Shown piece by piece: positions 45,101 through 56,767 of a stretch of 64,000 nt of DNA. The stretch's first letter is position 1; the number at the start of each line of letters is the position of its first letter. The position numbers and the translations under genes were made by a program. Location of the stretch: assembly GCA_014281115.1 (NCBI GenBank), contig JACONQ010000016.1, positions 248,001 through 312,000 of the forward strand, given 5' to 3'. Below the pieces are notes generated by a model. The model had not been told where the DNA came from. It saw nothing but the letters and a program-made list of their open reading frames with translations, and did not search any database. Source of the DNA: Laburnicola sp. R22_1 (Eukaryota; Ascomycota; Dothideomycetes; Pleosporales; Didymosphaeriaceae).

Positions 45101-47661
45101 CAGCGGGCTCGACGTCAACGTATTCTTAGAGGTTAGCTTAATGTTATAGTTAACGCTGTCGCAGTGCGGTAGCAGCTTGTCTAAGTCCTTTTTTAAGAAG
45201 TAGGCTAGGGTTGCGCCAGCGTAACCTAGGAAGGGCAACTTCTCTGCGATCAGTTGGCGGAGCTCCTCTTCTTAATCAGGTAGGTTTAGCAGAGCGTCCT
45301 TGCGATCCTAGATAAGCTAGTTTACTTCATAGACACTAATATAGCCTAGTATAGTGTCCTTTTGTTGTGCGTGCATTATAAAGGCAGCAGCTCCAATTGT
45401 ATTAATCTTAAGGCCTACCTTGGCGAGGTCTTCGCGCGAGACAGGCTAGGGACAAGGTTGTCGCTTAGCCGGTTCTAGCGTCTATTGTGGGTGGAGTTGC
45501 TCTTCTATCTTTCCAAAGTTCTCCCGCAGGGTAGCGCGCTAGGTTAAGCGTAGAGGTAGCTTACAAGCGCGCTGTACAATAGCTACGTCTATCTGCTTGT
45601 CGCGTTAGTTAGTATTAGCTTGGTGTGAGGGGTTGATCTTTAAGGGCACGCCTTGCGTAGGGATAACAATATCACGCTTGCAGTTAACCTATGCGCTATC
45701 TAGCCACTAGAGCTTCTTCTGCTTGCAGTTAATCCAGACGTTAGCATTCTCTAGGAGCTTGCGGCCAACTATAAGGTTGTGGCGACTAGTATTACAAAAG
45801 ATAAAGTAGGTAGAGAGGCGGTGGTTGTCGATTACTAGGTTAGCTTAGATATACTTATCTACCTAACCATTTAGTTAACTATCGTAGCCTGCTAAGGGTA
45901 TTGCTTTCATGCGGTGAATCAGGGCCTTAAGTCCTTTCTTAATCGTACGTAGATGCTTAAGGTGGACTAGGGCGTAGCTACCAGCTCTAGTGTCGATAAG
46001 CGCGTTCAGCTTAATTGCTAGCCCGCCTATAGAAATGCGGCATAGTAGAATAAACTAACTTCCACTAAACAGCTAATCCCATATGCTAAGGGCTCCTATA
46101 GGTTGCTCTAGGGAGGAGACTTCCCCTAGAGCGATACTTTTTCCAAGTCACTATTAGAGGATCTGTCTGCTGCGTTATAGAATGCCTTGTTGTTAGTGTT
46201 AGCTAGCAGCTTAATAGCCTTCTAGTCAACAGGCTTGTCCGTACAATTGCGGGCGAGGTGACCAACCTTATAACAACAGAAACAAGTAGGCTAATCTACT
46301 AACGCCTAGATAGTAGCAGCTCTAGGAGGTGCTGTAGGAGTGGGTCGCTCGCGGTTGTGCCATTCGGTTTTCTTAGCTTGGGCCAACGCTCTCCTAGCGT
46401 TGCTAATAGCGAGCTCCCTAGCAAGGTCTTAGGCGAGGTCAACGTAGACATCGTACTCCTTACTGTGCTGTTAGCAAAAGACACCCATCTGCGTGCGTAG
46501 GGCGTCCAGTAACTTCTTATAGAACTCCTCTACCCACTAGTCCGCTGGTAGGCCACGTTCCTATACAAGACAAAAGAAGTCGCCCTAAAAGGTAGCGAAG
46601 TTGGCTAGGTCTCGCAGGCGGAGCTCTTAGAAGGCATATTAGGCGTTAAGCTTCTTATAAGGGTCCCCGTATGTCTTCTCTAGGCGGCCCACAAGATAGA
46701 GGTAGTCGACTGGCTGATTGCTTGCTCGAATCGTACGTATAAGGGTGGACAGGTATTAATTTGCCGAACCGTTAGTACGCGTGCGCATGTACAAGACAAT
46801 GTTGTTCTAAGTTGCCTACTTATTAACACCTTCGAACCAGTCTTAGTTAGCGCGCAGTTTGTTCTCTAGGCTGTCTCTCTATTGCTTAAAGGTGACCTCT
46901 TTGCTATCCTTAAGCATTAGCGGGTTAGGAAAACAGGCTAAGCGGCTTCTGCTGTAGTTAATCGCTAGTTGCAAGGCAAGTAGAGTTGCTAGCGTGTATA
47001 TTAACTGCTATGGCAGCGTATCGGCTCCGTCGTCTAATCCAGGTAGCCTAGGGCGTATTGGCGTCTGCGGTAGGGCTGTAAAGCGCAGCGTCTTTAAGTG
47101 CGCAGCTGGTGACGAGGCTAAGACTCCGCTAGCCTTCTTAGAGAGGAAGGATTTGCTATACTAGCTCGCAACCTTTACCTAGCCTCTAAGCGATTTAATT
47201 AACTTGTCCTTATTTGCTACTTGCTTAAGCGTGTTGTTAAGCAGCTGGCGTAGCTTGGCAAGCTCGTCCTTAGCCTCTACTAGCTCGGCTTCAGCCGTAT
47301 TAAGCGCTTTGCCTAGCGTGTCCGCGTGGTCTTAGTACGCTAGGGCCTTAAGATGGCTAAGTTCTAGCTTGTGGGCCACTACTGGCTGTTCCAGCGTCAT
47401 AAGCTGGGGGAGGGTAACCTCAATCTCCTGCGGTTCGTACTCTATAGTTCCCTAGACAGTGTGCCCCGTGCGCATTGTAAATAGTCTCTTCTTATGCCGT
47501 GCCTCAATGCGGCTCTGCTTAATCGCTTAGTCCTCTTTGAGCTTATTATTAATATAGTAGGCTACTTAGCACCTAAGAGCTTGGATAGGAGGTGTGTGGT
47601 CCTCCTTAGTCGCGATTGCCTTAGGATCCACCCTTAGCTCGAGTCTAGAGAGCTTTCCCAT
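42180..47661 (-). pseudogene. gag-pol of Gypsy G with C-terminal chromodomain
   Basis: Gag starts at ATG 47661 (MGKLSRLELRVDPKAI). It has a long coiled coil (LNTAEAELVEAKDELAKLRQ, about 47330-47250) and a zinc knuckle CFCCYKVGHLARNC near 46285-46245. Protease/RT follow: LEDHLQRGFIAHSNASYASP, VLFAKKPRGGWRFCVDYRKL at about 45070-44930, then the RT palm and RNase H to about 43900. The integrase core includes DFKSFLANKKGYDCAFVVVD (about 43260). The chromodomain WPVEEILNSRIYQGRLQYRA is at about 42360-42300, the module that in chromoviruses targets integration to heterochromatin marked by H3K9 methylation. Dozens of TAG/TAA stops interrupt it. A1 interrupts the 5' leader, not the coding part. Confidence 0.88.
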
Positions 47662-48106
47662 ATCCCTTTTGTAGGTGCTGCTAGTAGGGCAGCTCTAGTC
47701 AGTGCTGCAGATAAAGCAGCAGTGGTTGGTTCTCTCGCAGGGAGAGGGTGAGCGGGCAGTGCTCTTAATAGTCAATTCGGGGGGTTGTTTTTTGTGTCCT
47801 CTCTCTTAGAGGCAGGGCCACCATGGCTCTCTTCGCGTCTTCGCGGCAGGGGTGCGTTGTTAACTCTCTTCTGGCCTACCGCATAGGGCTTATAGATCTG
47901 GTACTTTTTAAGCGCTTGTTCGTTAAGCAAGGGCGGCAGGCTAATTAGCTCTCCTAGCTGGCTGCGGCGTGCTATCTTCAAACCGTCCGTTAACTCCCTT
48001 CAAGCCGCGCTTAGTGGTATTAGGACTCGGGTGAGCAACCGTACTTCTGACGAACTAACAGCTCAGCGTAGTCGTACTATACTGCTCGAGGTTGGTCATC
48101 GTCAAG
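47662..48106 (-). other. 5' leader of Gypsy G left of A1
   Basis: Untranslated leader of G between the gag ATG and the A1 insertion. The small minus-strand frame 47772-47981 has no support. It ends with target copy TCAAG (48102-48106). Confidence 0.55.
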
Positions 48107-48298
48107 TGTAGCCACGTGACTTACGTCAGAGGTGGTGTGTGTAGAAGGTTCCATCCAGGTGCACAGACCACTATCCTCAAGATAAAGCTCTCGCCCTCTC
48201 CTTTCTTCCTTGGTAGACTCCTCACTCCACACACTCTTTTCTGCAAATAGCAATACAGCTTATTGTCCTCATATGCCTCATATGCCTGCCCGCCCACA
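48107..48298 (+). repeat. 5' LTR of Copia A1
   Basis: 192 bp, TGTAGCCACGTGAC...GCCCGCCCACA, with a doubled CATATGCCT unit at 48269-48287. It differs from the 3' LTR at G/A (CGTGAC/CGTAAC) and A/G (CTTATT/CTTGTT). Confidence 0.95.
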
Positions 48299-48312
48299 GT
48301 TATGAGCCCGGC
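48299..48312 (+). other. Primer-binding site of Copia A1 (initiator tRNA-Met anticodon arm)
   Basis: GTTATGAGCCCGGC immediately follows the LTR, the same motif as in B (4353-4368). It is complementary to GCCGGGCTCATAAC of the initiator tRNA-Met anticodon arm. Confidence 0.7.
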
Positions 48313-48511
48313 TGTCGACTTTGACCACTGCAGCTGCTGAGCACCTGGCTATCGACTTCAAACGCTGTATTAGCTACTGCACGCGTACTGACGAGCTGCT
48401 GAGGAGCTGTTGACAAGCTGTCAACAGAGCTACGTCACCAAGCTACCTTACCAAGCCTCGAGCACGCGTTCCATTACCAAAGAGAGCCCTTCTAGGAGCC
48501 GATAGAGCAAG

Positions 48512-51500
48512 ATGCCTACAACCAAGCTAGATGGACTGGTTACGAGGACGACGGTTATACTCGAGAAGCTGGCAGATTAGGAAGAATGGATCTTCCTACG
48601 TAAGGATAGCGCGAATCGAAATTACCTCTAGCCTATAGTTAACCCGGATCTTAACAAGGCGGCACTCGAACAGCTTAAGGAGCCAGTGCCCATAATACTA
48701 GAGCACTACTATAAGGGGACAGAGCAGGATACTGGCGTTGTGCTGAAAGACATGACGACCAAGGAGTTCTAGCGATACTAGCAGGCGGAGAGAGGCTACA
48801 ATTGAGCCTTGGCTAGATATACGATCAAGAGGAAAGCGTTGGATGACTTTACCCAGGAGATCGGCCGAACAATCAGCCGCCGCCACATACACCTGATCCA
48901 GAGCGACGATACAGCGTACGCTTGACTAAAGAGGCTTAAGAAGCACCTCTGCCCATCGACGGCTGAGAGGGAGCTGCAGCTTCTAGCAAAGTATCGGCAA
49001 CTGCAGAGCCGACCCCGCAACAATATTGATACCTGGCTAGATGAGTGGCTACATGTTGTACGTCTGTGCGAGGCAGCGAACCTACCCGACGTGACATCGC
49101 CGCGAGCACAGCGCGATTTTCTACTCGCAGTTAAAGGACTTGACGACACATAGGCAACTACTTAGCAAGCCAATCTATTTGAAGCACAGATCTAGGGACA
49201 GGCTGTTAAGAGCATACACGACCTTATCGCTCAATTTACCATGTACTGGCGTTCGACGAGACTAGTAGCGTCGTCGCTTGGCACCTTTGCCACACTAGGC
49301 ATTAGCACTGACGAGCCACAGGCAATAGAGAAGAAAGAAAAGACTCAAGATAAGAAGCCTAAGTGTACATGTGGTCTCAATCATTGATTCAAGGACTGTT
49401 AGTACCTTGGAGGGAAGGGCAAGCCTTAAGGATGGACGCCTAAACCTGAGATACAAGAACGATTTGATAAGGCTATAGCAAGCCGATTATTATTTAGAGG
49501 AGCTATAAAGGTAGCACTTAACGCAAATAGGAGCGCGATGAATACTAGAGACTAAGCAGAACCGGCAGCGTCTGTAGTCTTAACAGCACCTTAACAGTTT
49601 GATGATTACAGTCCTACGCTTGACACGCTAAATAGTCATATATCGCAGCTTACTATGAGCTCTAACTGCGCGAGCAAGCAGACAGTCAAGCCGAGTCTGA
49701 TCAATTGATGGATTCTGGATCCAGGATCAAACACACACGTCACTAACAGCAGAGCCTATAGTTAGAAGAAGCGAGCTGACGGGACAGGTGAAGTTATTAA
49801 GGCTGGAGATTAAGAGCTATTGATACACGAGTGGGGAGATGTTATCCTACTTATTAACACGCCTAGAGGCACGGAGCAGATAGAGCTTATATACGTCGCC
49901 TATGTCCTAGGATTTCTTACCAACATTGTTGGCCTGTCACGCTGTCGATCAATAGGCATTCATTTCGACTCAGGACGAGACTGCTTATACTAGAAGAGCT
50001 GGAAGAACGTTATTTGCAAGCTTAACTATACTAGCGGACACTGGTTGATAGATGCTGAAGGTATGGAGAGACTAGATGCTAGCTCTCTACTTGCAGCCTT
50101 AACATACGCCCGCAAGAAGCCTTTATACAAGCCTAAGAAGCTACTGCAGTTGACTACAGAGGAAGCACATGTTATGTGGGGTCACGCTGGCAGAGAGGCG
50201 ATTAAGCACCTGCCTAAGAACGTCGAAGGCCTACACATCACAAATGGCCAAGCACTGAAGTGGAAGGACTGTGAGACGTGTATACAGTTAAAGCTGACGA
50301 AGATCGTTAGTTGAAGGCCACCTTAAGAACTAGCGACTTGACCGTTCGAGCGTATTAGCATAGATCTGATACAGCTCCTAGAGCGAGGAGAGCGCTGCTA
50401 CAATGGCGATTGATACCTATTTCATGCTTTTGATTAATACACAAAGTGGCACGAAGGATGCTGTATACCAGATAAGACAAAGGCTACTCTAACAAAGGTC
50501 TTTAAGCGATTACTGGCTAAGATAAAGCGGCAATTCTAGAGTTAAGTCATTATCGTGAGGCTGGACATGGAGACTGGATATGTCGAGCTGCTAGAGCTCT
50601 GTAGAGATCTTGGAATCGCTATTGAGGCTAGAGCTACAGAAGCTTAGAGCGGAGCCATCGAACGCGCAGGCAAATCTATTATAATTCGAGGCAGAGCTAT
50701 ACGCCTACACGCAGGTTTACCGAAGGCGTACGCCAACGAGTGCGTTATGTCAGCTATATATCTACTCAATCGTACACCAACCGAAGCGATACGATGGGAA
50801 TGCCCGTACACCAAAGTCAAGGGAGTGAAGCCATTAGTCGCTCACCTTGAGGTGATCGGAGCGAGAGCGTATGTGCTCAACGAGAAGCTACCTAGGGGAG
50901 ACAAGCTCGAATCTCGAGCTCTGATCGGCCACCTGGTAGGCTTTGATTCAACCAACATATTTCGAGTATGGTTACTGACAATCGGACGAGTCATACGAAC
51001 TCGAGACGTTGTCTTCCTGCGAGGCAAGCTCTACGATGAGCAAGAAAAGTACGCAGAGAAGAGTTATATTTGTGAGGCAGCAGAGGTGCTCGACATTGAG
51101 GAGACGCCTAATCACAGCGACATATTAATTAATCAGCTGTCCACACTAAAAGACTATTCCTATAAGCCTAAGCTAGAGCTTGAGTTTGACTCTAAATCCG
51201 AGGCTGAGATTAAGGATACTTAACTAGCTCTTATGACTCTAGAAGAGACGCTAGAGAAGCAAGGACTGCGCCAGTCACTAGACGACATAGGCTAGGGGAA
51301 AGGCTACGCTCTAGCTCCAGAGGGAGAAGAGCTAAATTGAACAACAAACAACGCAAAGCGACGAGAGGAGATTGCTAGTCAACTATCACAGGAGAACGTG
51401 ATAGAGGGTAAGCGAAGTCGGAAGCCAAAGAGCTTTGGCACGTATCTGGCAACATTCGCTGCCTGTATCAACCCCACAGCACCAGCAAAGCTACTTAGCG

Positions 51501-53158
51501 AGGCGCCAAAGACTCGACTACATCGTGATCAGCTGCCACCAGAGCCAAAGAGGTGGAAGGATCTAGATCGTCACCCATTTGGTGCTGAGTTCAAGAAGGC
51601 AAGCAGAGTTGAGATCGACAGTGTTATCAACCGTAGATGCTTTGGAAAAGCCATAGAGCTCGCTGAGCAAGCAGATGCTGAGGTGCTACCACTTATGTGG
51701 GTATTCTCGTACAAGTTCGACGAAGATGGATACCTCTACAAATTCAAAGCTCGACTGGTTGTCCGAGGAGATCTGCAGCAAGACTGGGGCGACACATAAG
51801 CAGCTACACTGGCTGCGAAGATCTTCCGATGCCTTATCGCCCTGGCAGCAGCCTTCGACCTAGATCTATACCAGTACGATGTACTCAATGCCTTTCTCAA
51901 CGCGGAGCTCGATCGACTTACCTACGTACGCTGTCCAGAAGGATACGATAAAGAACTTGGAAAACTGCTAGAGCTCAAGCGCGCTCTATACGGACTCCGT
52001 GACGCGCCGCGACTATGGTACAAGCATCTCACTGCAACGCTTGAGAAGATGGGACTGAGACAGGTGCCTGGAGTGCCCTGTCTATACAGCAGTAACCAGC
52101 TTATCGTCTTCTTCTTTGTCGATGATATAGTGGTAGCTGTATCCCGCAGTAATCAAGACGCATACCGTCTATTCGACAGACAGCTGAGAACAACCTACGA
52201 CACACGATACCTGGGAGAGTTAAAGTGGTTCCTGGGCATACGCGTCATTCGAGACAGAAAGCAGAAGAAGATCTGGCTACTCCAAGACAGCTTCATTGAC
52301 AAGGTGGCAAAGAAGTACAATATTGCTCAAGGAAGCACAAAATACCCAGCAGTGCCGCTGGCAGACGGACATCTAGGCCTGAGTAGAGAGGAGCCAGACG
52401 ATCAACGCACGAAACTCTATCAAGAGCTTGTCGGATCGCTAGCCTACATAGCGACGTACACACGACCAGATGTCGCCCAAGCTCACTCAGAGCTATCTCG
52501 TTACCTATAGAACCCAGGCCAGAAACATATCAGTGCGGTATACCACGTATGGAAGTACCTAATTGGCACGAAGAGACTCGCTATAGGAGCTCATACAGAC
52601 TGTGCGAACAGTGAGTCTAGTGGCAGTCAAACCATCTACCTAAGTTCAAGCTTGGGGGGTGCAGAACCACTGTTCTATGGAGCATCAGATGCAGCTTTCG
52701 CAGACAACCTAGAGACCAGGCGGAGCTCACAAGGATACCTTTTCATGCTCTACAGCATGCCTATTGACTGGAAAGCGACACGACAGCGCTCGGTCACCAA
52801 GTCGACCACTGAGGCAGAGCTTCTAGCTCTGTCAACAGCTGCTAGCGAGCTTCAAGCGTGGAATCGACTATTTAAACACATTAAATTCAACCTAGACATT
52901 ACGCCAACTATTTACTGCGATAACCTACAGACAGTAGGGATTATCACCAAGGATGAGAACAAGCTATTCACAAAACTACGCCACGTCGACACTCACCAGC
53001 ATTGGCTAAGACAAGAACAGGCAGAAGGACGTATATCAGTCCAGTGGAAGGCTACTAATCAGATGCCAGCCAACGGACTTACTAAGAGCCTTGTGCGTTA
53101 AAAGCACGTTGACTTTATAAGGCAACTTGGCATGCAAGACGTCAAAGGATATCTATAG
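48512..53158 (+). pseudogene. gag-pol polyprotein of Copia A1 with in-frame stops
   Basis: One frame runs from ATG 48512 (MPTTKLDGLVTRT) to a TAG at 53156-53158; the TAA at 53099-53101 is CAA in A2, so it is a mutation. Gag (LARYTIKRKALDDFTQEIGR) ends in a Cys/His cluster CTCGLNH..FKDC near 49365. Protease is near 49710 (WILDPGSNTH, so the usual D-S/T-G reads D-P-G). Pre-integrase (WGHAGREAIKHLP...CETC) and the integrase follow; a GTD-type first Asp lies in ISIDLIQ. RT has YKFKARLVVRGDLQ, YVRCPEGYDK and the catalytic FFVDDIVVAV (about 52110). RNase H has YGASDAAFADN, TTEAELLALS and YCDNLQTV. More than a dozen stops, mostly TAG, and no frameshift was detected. Confidence 0.92.
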
Positions 53159-53250
53159 AAGAAGCTTAAGGAGGACTCTACTTCAGATTCTATTGTTTAC
53201 TGCCTATTCTAGTATAGTACAGAGCATTAGCTTTGGTGTGGGTACACCGC

Positions 53251-53263
53251 AGCTGGGGGGGTG
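53251..53263 (+). other. Polypurine tract of Copia A1
   Basis: AGCTGGGGGGGTG abuts the 3' LTR. Confidence 0.7.
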
Positions 53264-53455
53264 TGTAGCCACGTAACTTACGTCAGAGGTGGTGTGTGTA
53301 GAAGGTTCCATCCAGGTGCACAGACCACTATCCTCAAGATAAAGCTCTCGCCCTCTCCTTTCTTCCTTGGTAGACTCCTCACTCCACACACTCTTTTCTG
53401 CAAATAGCAATACAGCTTGTTGTCCTCATATGCCTCATATGCCTGCCCGCCCACA
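53264..53455 (+). repeat. 3' LTR of Copia A1
   Basis: 192 bp, two transitions from 48107-48298. Followed by TSD TCAAG. Confidence 0.95.
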
Positions 53456-53528
53456 TCAAGTCGTACACGCAGGTAGATCGATCGGTTTAACCAGATATTA
53501 TATCGCCGTCGCCAGCTAAGTAAGTGAG

Positions 53529-53539
53529 ATCCTAGTGTA
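53529..53539 (-). other. Self-priming PBS of Gypsy G
   Basis: On the sense (minus) strand, one base after the 5' LTR, the element reads TACACTAGGAT. The exact 11-nt complement ATCCTAGTGTA occurs in the sense LTR (53616-53606). Tf1/sushi-type chromoviruses prime minus-strand synthesis by folding the 5' end of their own RNA onto such a PBS. This would put the R start at 53616, with 140 bp of U3 and 76 bp of R-U5. Confidence 0.7.
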
Positions 53540-53540
53540 A

Positions 53541-53756
53541 TGTGAGGACGGGCTCGGGCTTCCGCATTGTAGAGTGTTAATGGGATAGGTTGGCTCTATT
53601 TCAGCTACACTAGGATAAGGTAGAAAGGTAGATACAAGACGCGCAGGCGTAAAGAGGCGACAGTGGGGCGCTAGTCCCGTAAAGGCTAGCGCCTCGCGAG
53701 GCTGCCTTGTCGTCATGTAACTTGCGGCCAGCTCTCTGTGCACCGCAGCCGTCACA
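53541..53756 (-). repeat. 5' LTR of Gypsy G
   Basis: 216 bp, less altered than the 3' LTR (keeps CACA end and the self-complementary TACACTAGGAT at 53606-53616). Followed by TSD CTAAA. Confidence 0.92.
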
Positions 53757-53761
53757 CTAAA

Positions 53762-56491
53762 GAATAATAAATCGCAATAGCCCTGCTTATTAGAGACTAC
53801 CTATATAATATTATTATTATAGAATTCTTTAATAGCGTAATACTAAGTCGCTAGTAGGTAACGCCAAACGCGTTGTACTGCTACGATATGCAATTATCTA
53901 GGATTAGTAAGATAATAAGCAAGTATAATATTACTATAAGCGACGTTAGGTTGCGTCTAATATATAATCTATACTAGGTGGCTAACAAGCTCCTAATAAA
54001 GCTTTATGCGGCTAGCGTTAGTTTTCTTAAGTAACTTATTAAGCGAGTTAACGTCTAGTAGAAACTTAGGTTTCTTATGGCCTGCTAGTTAAATGCCGTA
54101 TTTTTTGTAAACCTTATCAATATATGTATCTTATATAAGCCAAAGCTTTTGCTTTAAGCGGTCTTATATAATCCTTACTCCTAAGAACTAGAATAGGTCT
54201 CCTATTGCCTTAATACTAAAGCGATCCTTAAGTTAGCTCTTAAGTTTGTAGTGTAGTAAGGCGTTTAATTAATAAAAGGCCATAATAATATTATTAACGT
54301 AGACAAACAAGATAAGCCACTTGTTAATATATAAGTAGGGAAAGCTGTTAATGCGTCTAAGCCCCAGCTACTTAATTGCTACTTAAAACGTGTTATACTA
54401 TAGAAGCAAAGCGTCTTTTAAACTATAGAGGGCGCGTAGCACTTTTAGGAGATTACTATTCTCTTTAAAACTATTAGGTGTCTTTGCGTAGAGCTTGCAA
54501 TTAAGTATAGAGTTAAGGAAAGTGTTGGATATATTGTACTACTTAAGCTCTAATCTAAAGTAATTAGTAATCGTAATAACTACTTAAAAGGTGCGTGCGG
54601 CAAGCGTAGCTGTGTACGTATTGCCAAACTACTTCTATAAGTCGTCTTACGCGATAAGTTAAGCTTTGTATTTATAGAGGTAGCCATTCTTATTAATCTT
54701 ATATGCAAATACCTATATAAGCGGGATTATCTTTACGCCTTTATCTAGCGTAGATTATAGCGTTGCTAAGGTCTTATAAAAGTAGCTCTTACCCTAGACT
54801 TTTTAATACTTACGCTTAGCAGCTTTTATAAACTACTTACTATGTAAATAGGTCTTAAGCTAACCTATATACTATGGGGGAGGCGGTAACTAACTTTGGT
54901 AGATTTAAAAGTTGTTTGTCTTATTATTATTAATTGTAATTATAGTAAAGGTATATTAGTATAACTCTATATTTTATACTCCTAGTTAAATTGCGTAAGT
55001 CTTAGGATTGCCTAGATAAGTAGGTGCCTTACGCACACGCTTTGTAGTAACAATATTATTTTGTAAGAGATTTAGATCGCGTTAATTAGGTATATAGCCT
55101 TTAATCTTAGTGGCTAACTAACTAGTGGCGTCTTGCTACGTAGGCAATGGACAATAATTTCTTATTATAGAACGTCCTATAAGATAATCTACTATGGTAT
55201 TAGATTTAATAGATTTGTTAACTTTGTTAAGCGAGTTAATTAACTTATCCCCTACTAATAGCTTTGTTAAGAGCGTTGGTGTAACTAATAGTACTATAAT
55301 TATAGTGGTTTTATTATGTATACGTCGCTAACATATTATTATAAGCTTGTTAATAGAGATATTATTGTTGTTATAAGTCTCTAGGATATCTAGTAGCTTA
55401 ATTACCTCCTTTATTATATTATTATTAGCATAGCCATTGTAACCTTTATAAAAGGTTAATATATTAAATATAATATTGTGGGTGCAGATAATATAATTCT
55501 TTATAGGTAGCTAGATCCTAAAGACGTTTATACTATTATAGCCTATAAGATGACTAATTAGAGCGCGTGAGGCTGTCTTTGCTCTATACGGCAGGTATTT
55601 ATTAAGAATGTACGCGCAATAGTCAATTGGATAGAGATGGCTAGTCGCTAGTTTCTTGCCTTAGACAATCTTATATGGCGTACGCTAGTTAAGAATCGCT
55701 ATTAGCGTTCGATTAATTAAGTATGCTGCCATCTTTATTATTTTGTTTAACAGTCACTCTAGCAGATTGCTCTATAGGTGTAGAGCTCGTCCCTTTGTTA
55801 TAATAACTTTGCTAGTAATTTCTACTCCTCTATTCTAAGCTAGCGTATCTAGAGCGCGAAGCTTAAAGCGTATATCTAGGTTAGCACAAAGTCACTCTAT
55901 AAAGTAGATAATACTACGCTCTGCGTTAAGCTTAAGAGCAATAATATTATAGTTATATTAACGCTAGATTTGTTATATAAGGTTTTAGAGCCAGTAGTAG
56001 AGTTAAGCCTCTAACTTTATTACAAAGGTATTAGCCTTATACTAGTAAGAGTACTAACAGACAGTATAAACACCCTATTTATCTCTATTGTAGCATAACT
56101 CTCCTTAGTATTGCAGTTATATAATATTAACTAAGATTTAGTAGAAAGAATAAATAGCGTCTTATAGCGTATAGCGGGAAACCTACTCTATAAGTTTTAA
56201 CTCTATACAAATTTAATAGAAATCTTATTGCGGTGAACCCGTTAGGTTTATCTTTACGCTATCGACATTATTAGATAGGTAATTAATAACTTTGCAGCCT
56301 AGATGGCCCCAGGTCTAATAATCTAATAAGTAAGTTTTAGAGAGATTTCTTAAGTCTTTAAAGTAGTTAATAGGTAGGTAGCTATTGCGATTAAGAATAA
56401 CTTTAATAGACAACGCAACGCGTTAGCGTTAACTAGCTAGTGGCCCTTGCGATACTCTAGGTAAGCAATAACACCGTCTTTATTGTATAGC
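53762..56491 (-). pseudogene. E fragment: reverse transcriptase and integrase
   Basis: Minus-strand, very AT-rich. Reverse-complement reading around 54750-54400 gives NGYLYKYKA, TYTATLAARTF, ISNTFLNSILNCKLYAKTP and VLRAL, matching Copia RT blocks. The catalytic box around 54300 reads YVNNI instead of YVDDI. The integrase region lies at about 55600-56100 with little intact motif left. Stops are dense. It ends with the ATAGC target copy of D (56487-56491). Confidence 0.78.
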
Positions 56492-56726
56492 TGTCAGATA
56501 GACGGTCACTGTGCATTCCAGTGATAATCTCTCTGTGAAATACACTGAGGAGGCTGGCGCACTACTGTTTTGCATTGCCCCTGTACTATCCTAGATAGTA
56601 CAAGGGCCTTAGCATAGATAGAAACTTCTTGCGATAGCTGGGCTTCTCTATCACAATAAATCATCACAGTTATTAATTCTTATTAATATATTATCTTAAA
56701 GTGACAGAACACTATTAAATCTGACA
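56492..56726 (+). repeat. 5' LTR of Copia D
   Basis: 235 bp, TGTCAGATAGACGG...AATCTGACA. Contains an imperfect hairpin CTATCCTAGATAGT. Confidence 0.93.
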
Positions 56727-56739
56727 ATTAAGAGTCTCA
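56727..56739 (+). other. Primer-binding site of Copia D (tRNA-Lys(CUU) anticodon arm)
   Basis: ATTAAGAGTCTCA, identical to the site of element C at 20199-20211. Confidence 0.65.
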
Positions 56740-56767
56740 CTGCCTTAATCGACCCTAAGAAAAGACA

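Larger units (their letters stand above)
48107..53455 (+). mobile_element. Copia LTR retrotransposon A1, full length
   Basis: 5,349 bp, TSD TCAAG (48102-48106, 53456-53460). The 192-bp LTRs differ at two transitions. One continuous gag-pol frame is broken only by in-frame stops. It sits in the leader of Gypsy G near the PBS. It is the close relative of A2 in nest 1, which allowed A2 to be pieced together by position. Confidence 0.95.
41810..53756 (-). mobile_element. Ty3/Gypsy chromovirus-type element G, containing Copia A1
   Basis: Minus-strand element with two 216-bp LTRs, TSD CTAAA (41805-41809 and 53757-53761). Without A1 and its TSD it is 6,593 bp. Gag has a zinc knuckle, pol has RT and integrase, and a chromodomain ends the polyprotein, so it belongs to the chromodomain-bearing Metaviridae. 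The LTRs differ at about nine positions, all transitions. The PBS is complementary to the element's own LTR rather than to a tRNA (see 53529-53539). It lies in the RNase H/3' region of E and is inactive. Confidence 0.92.
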
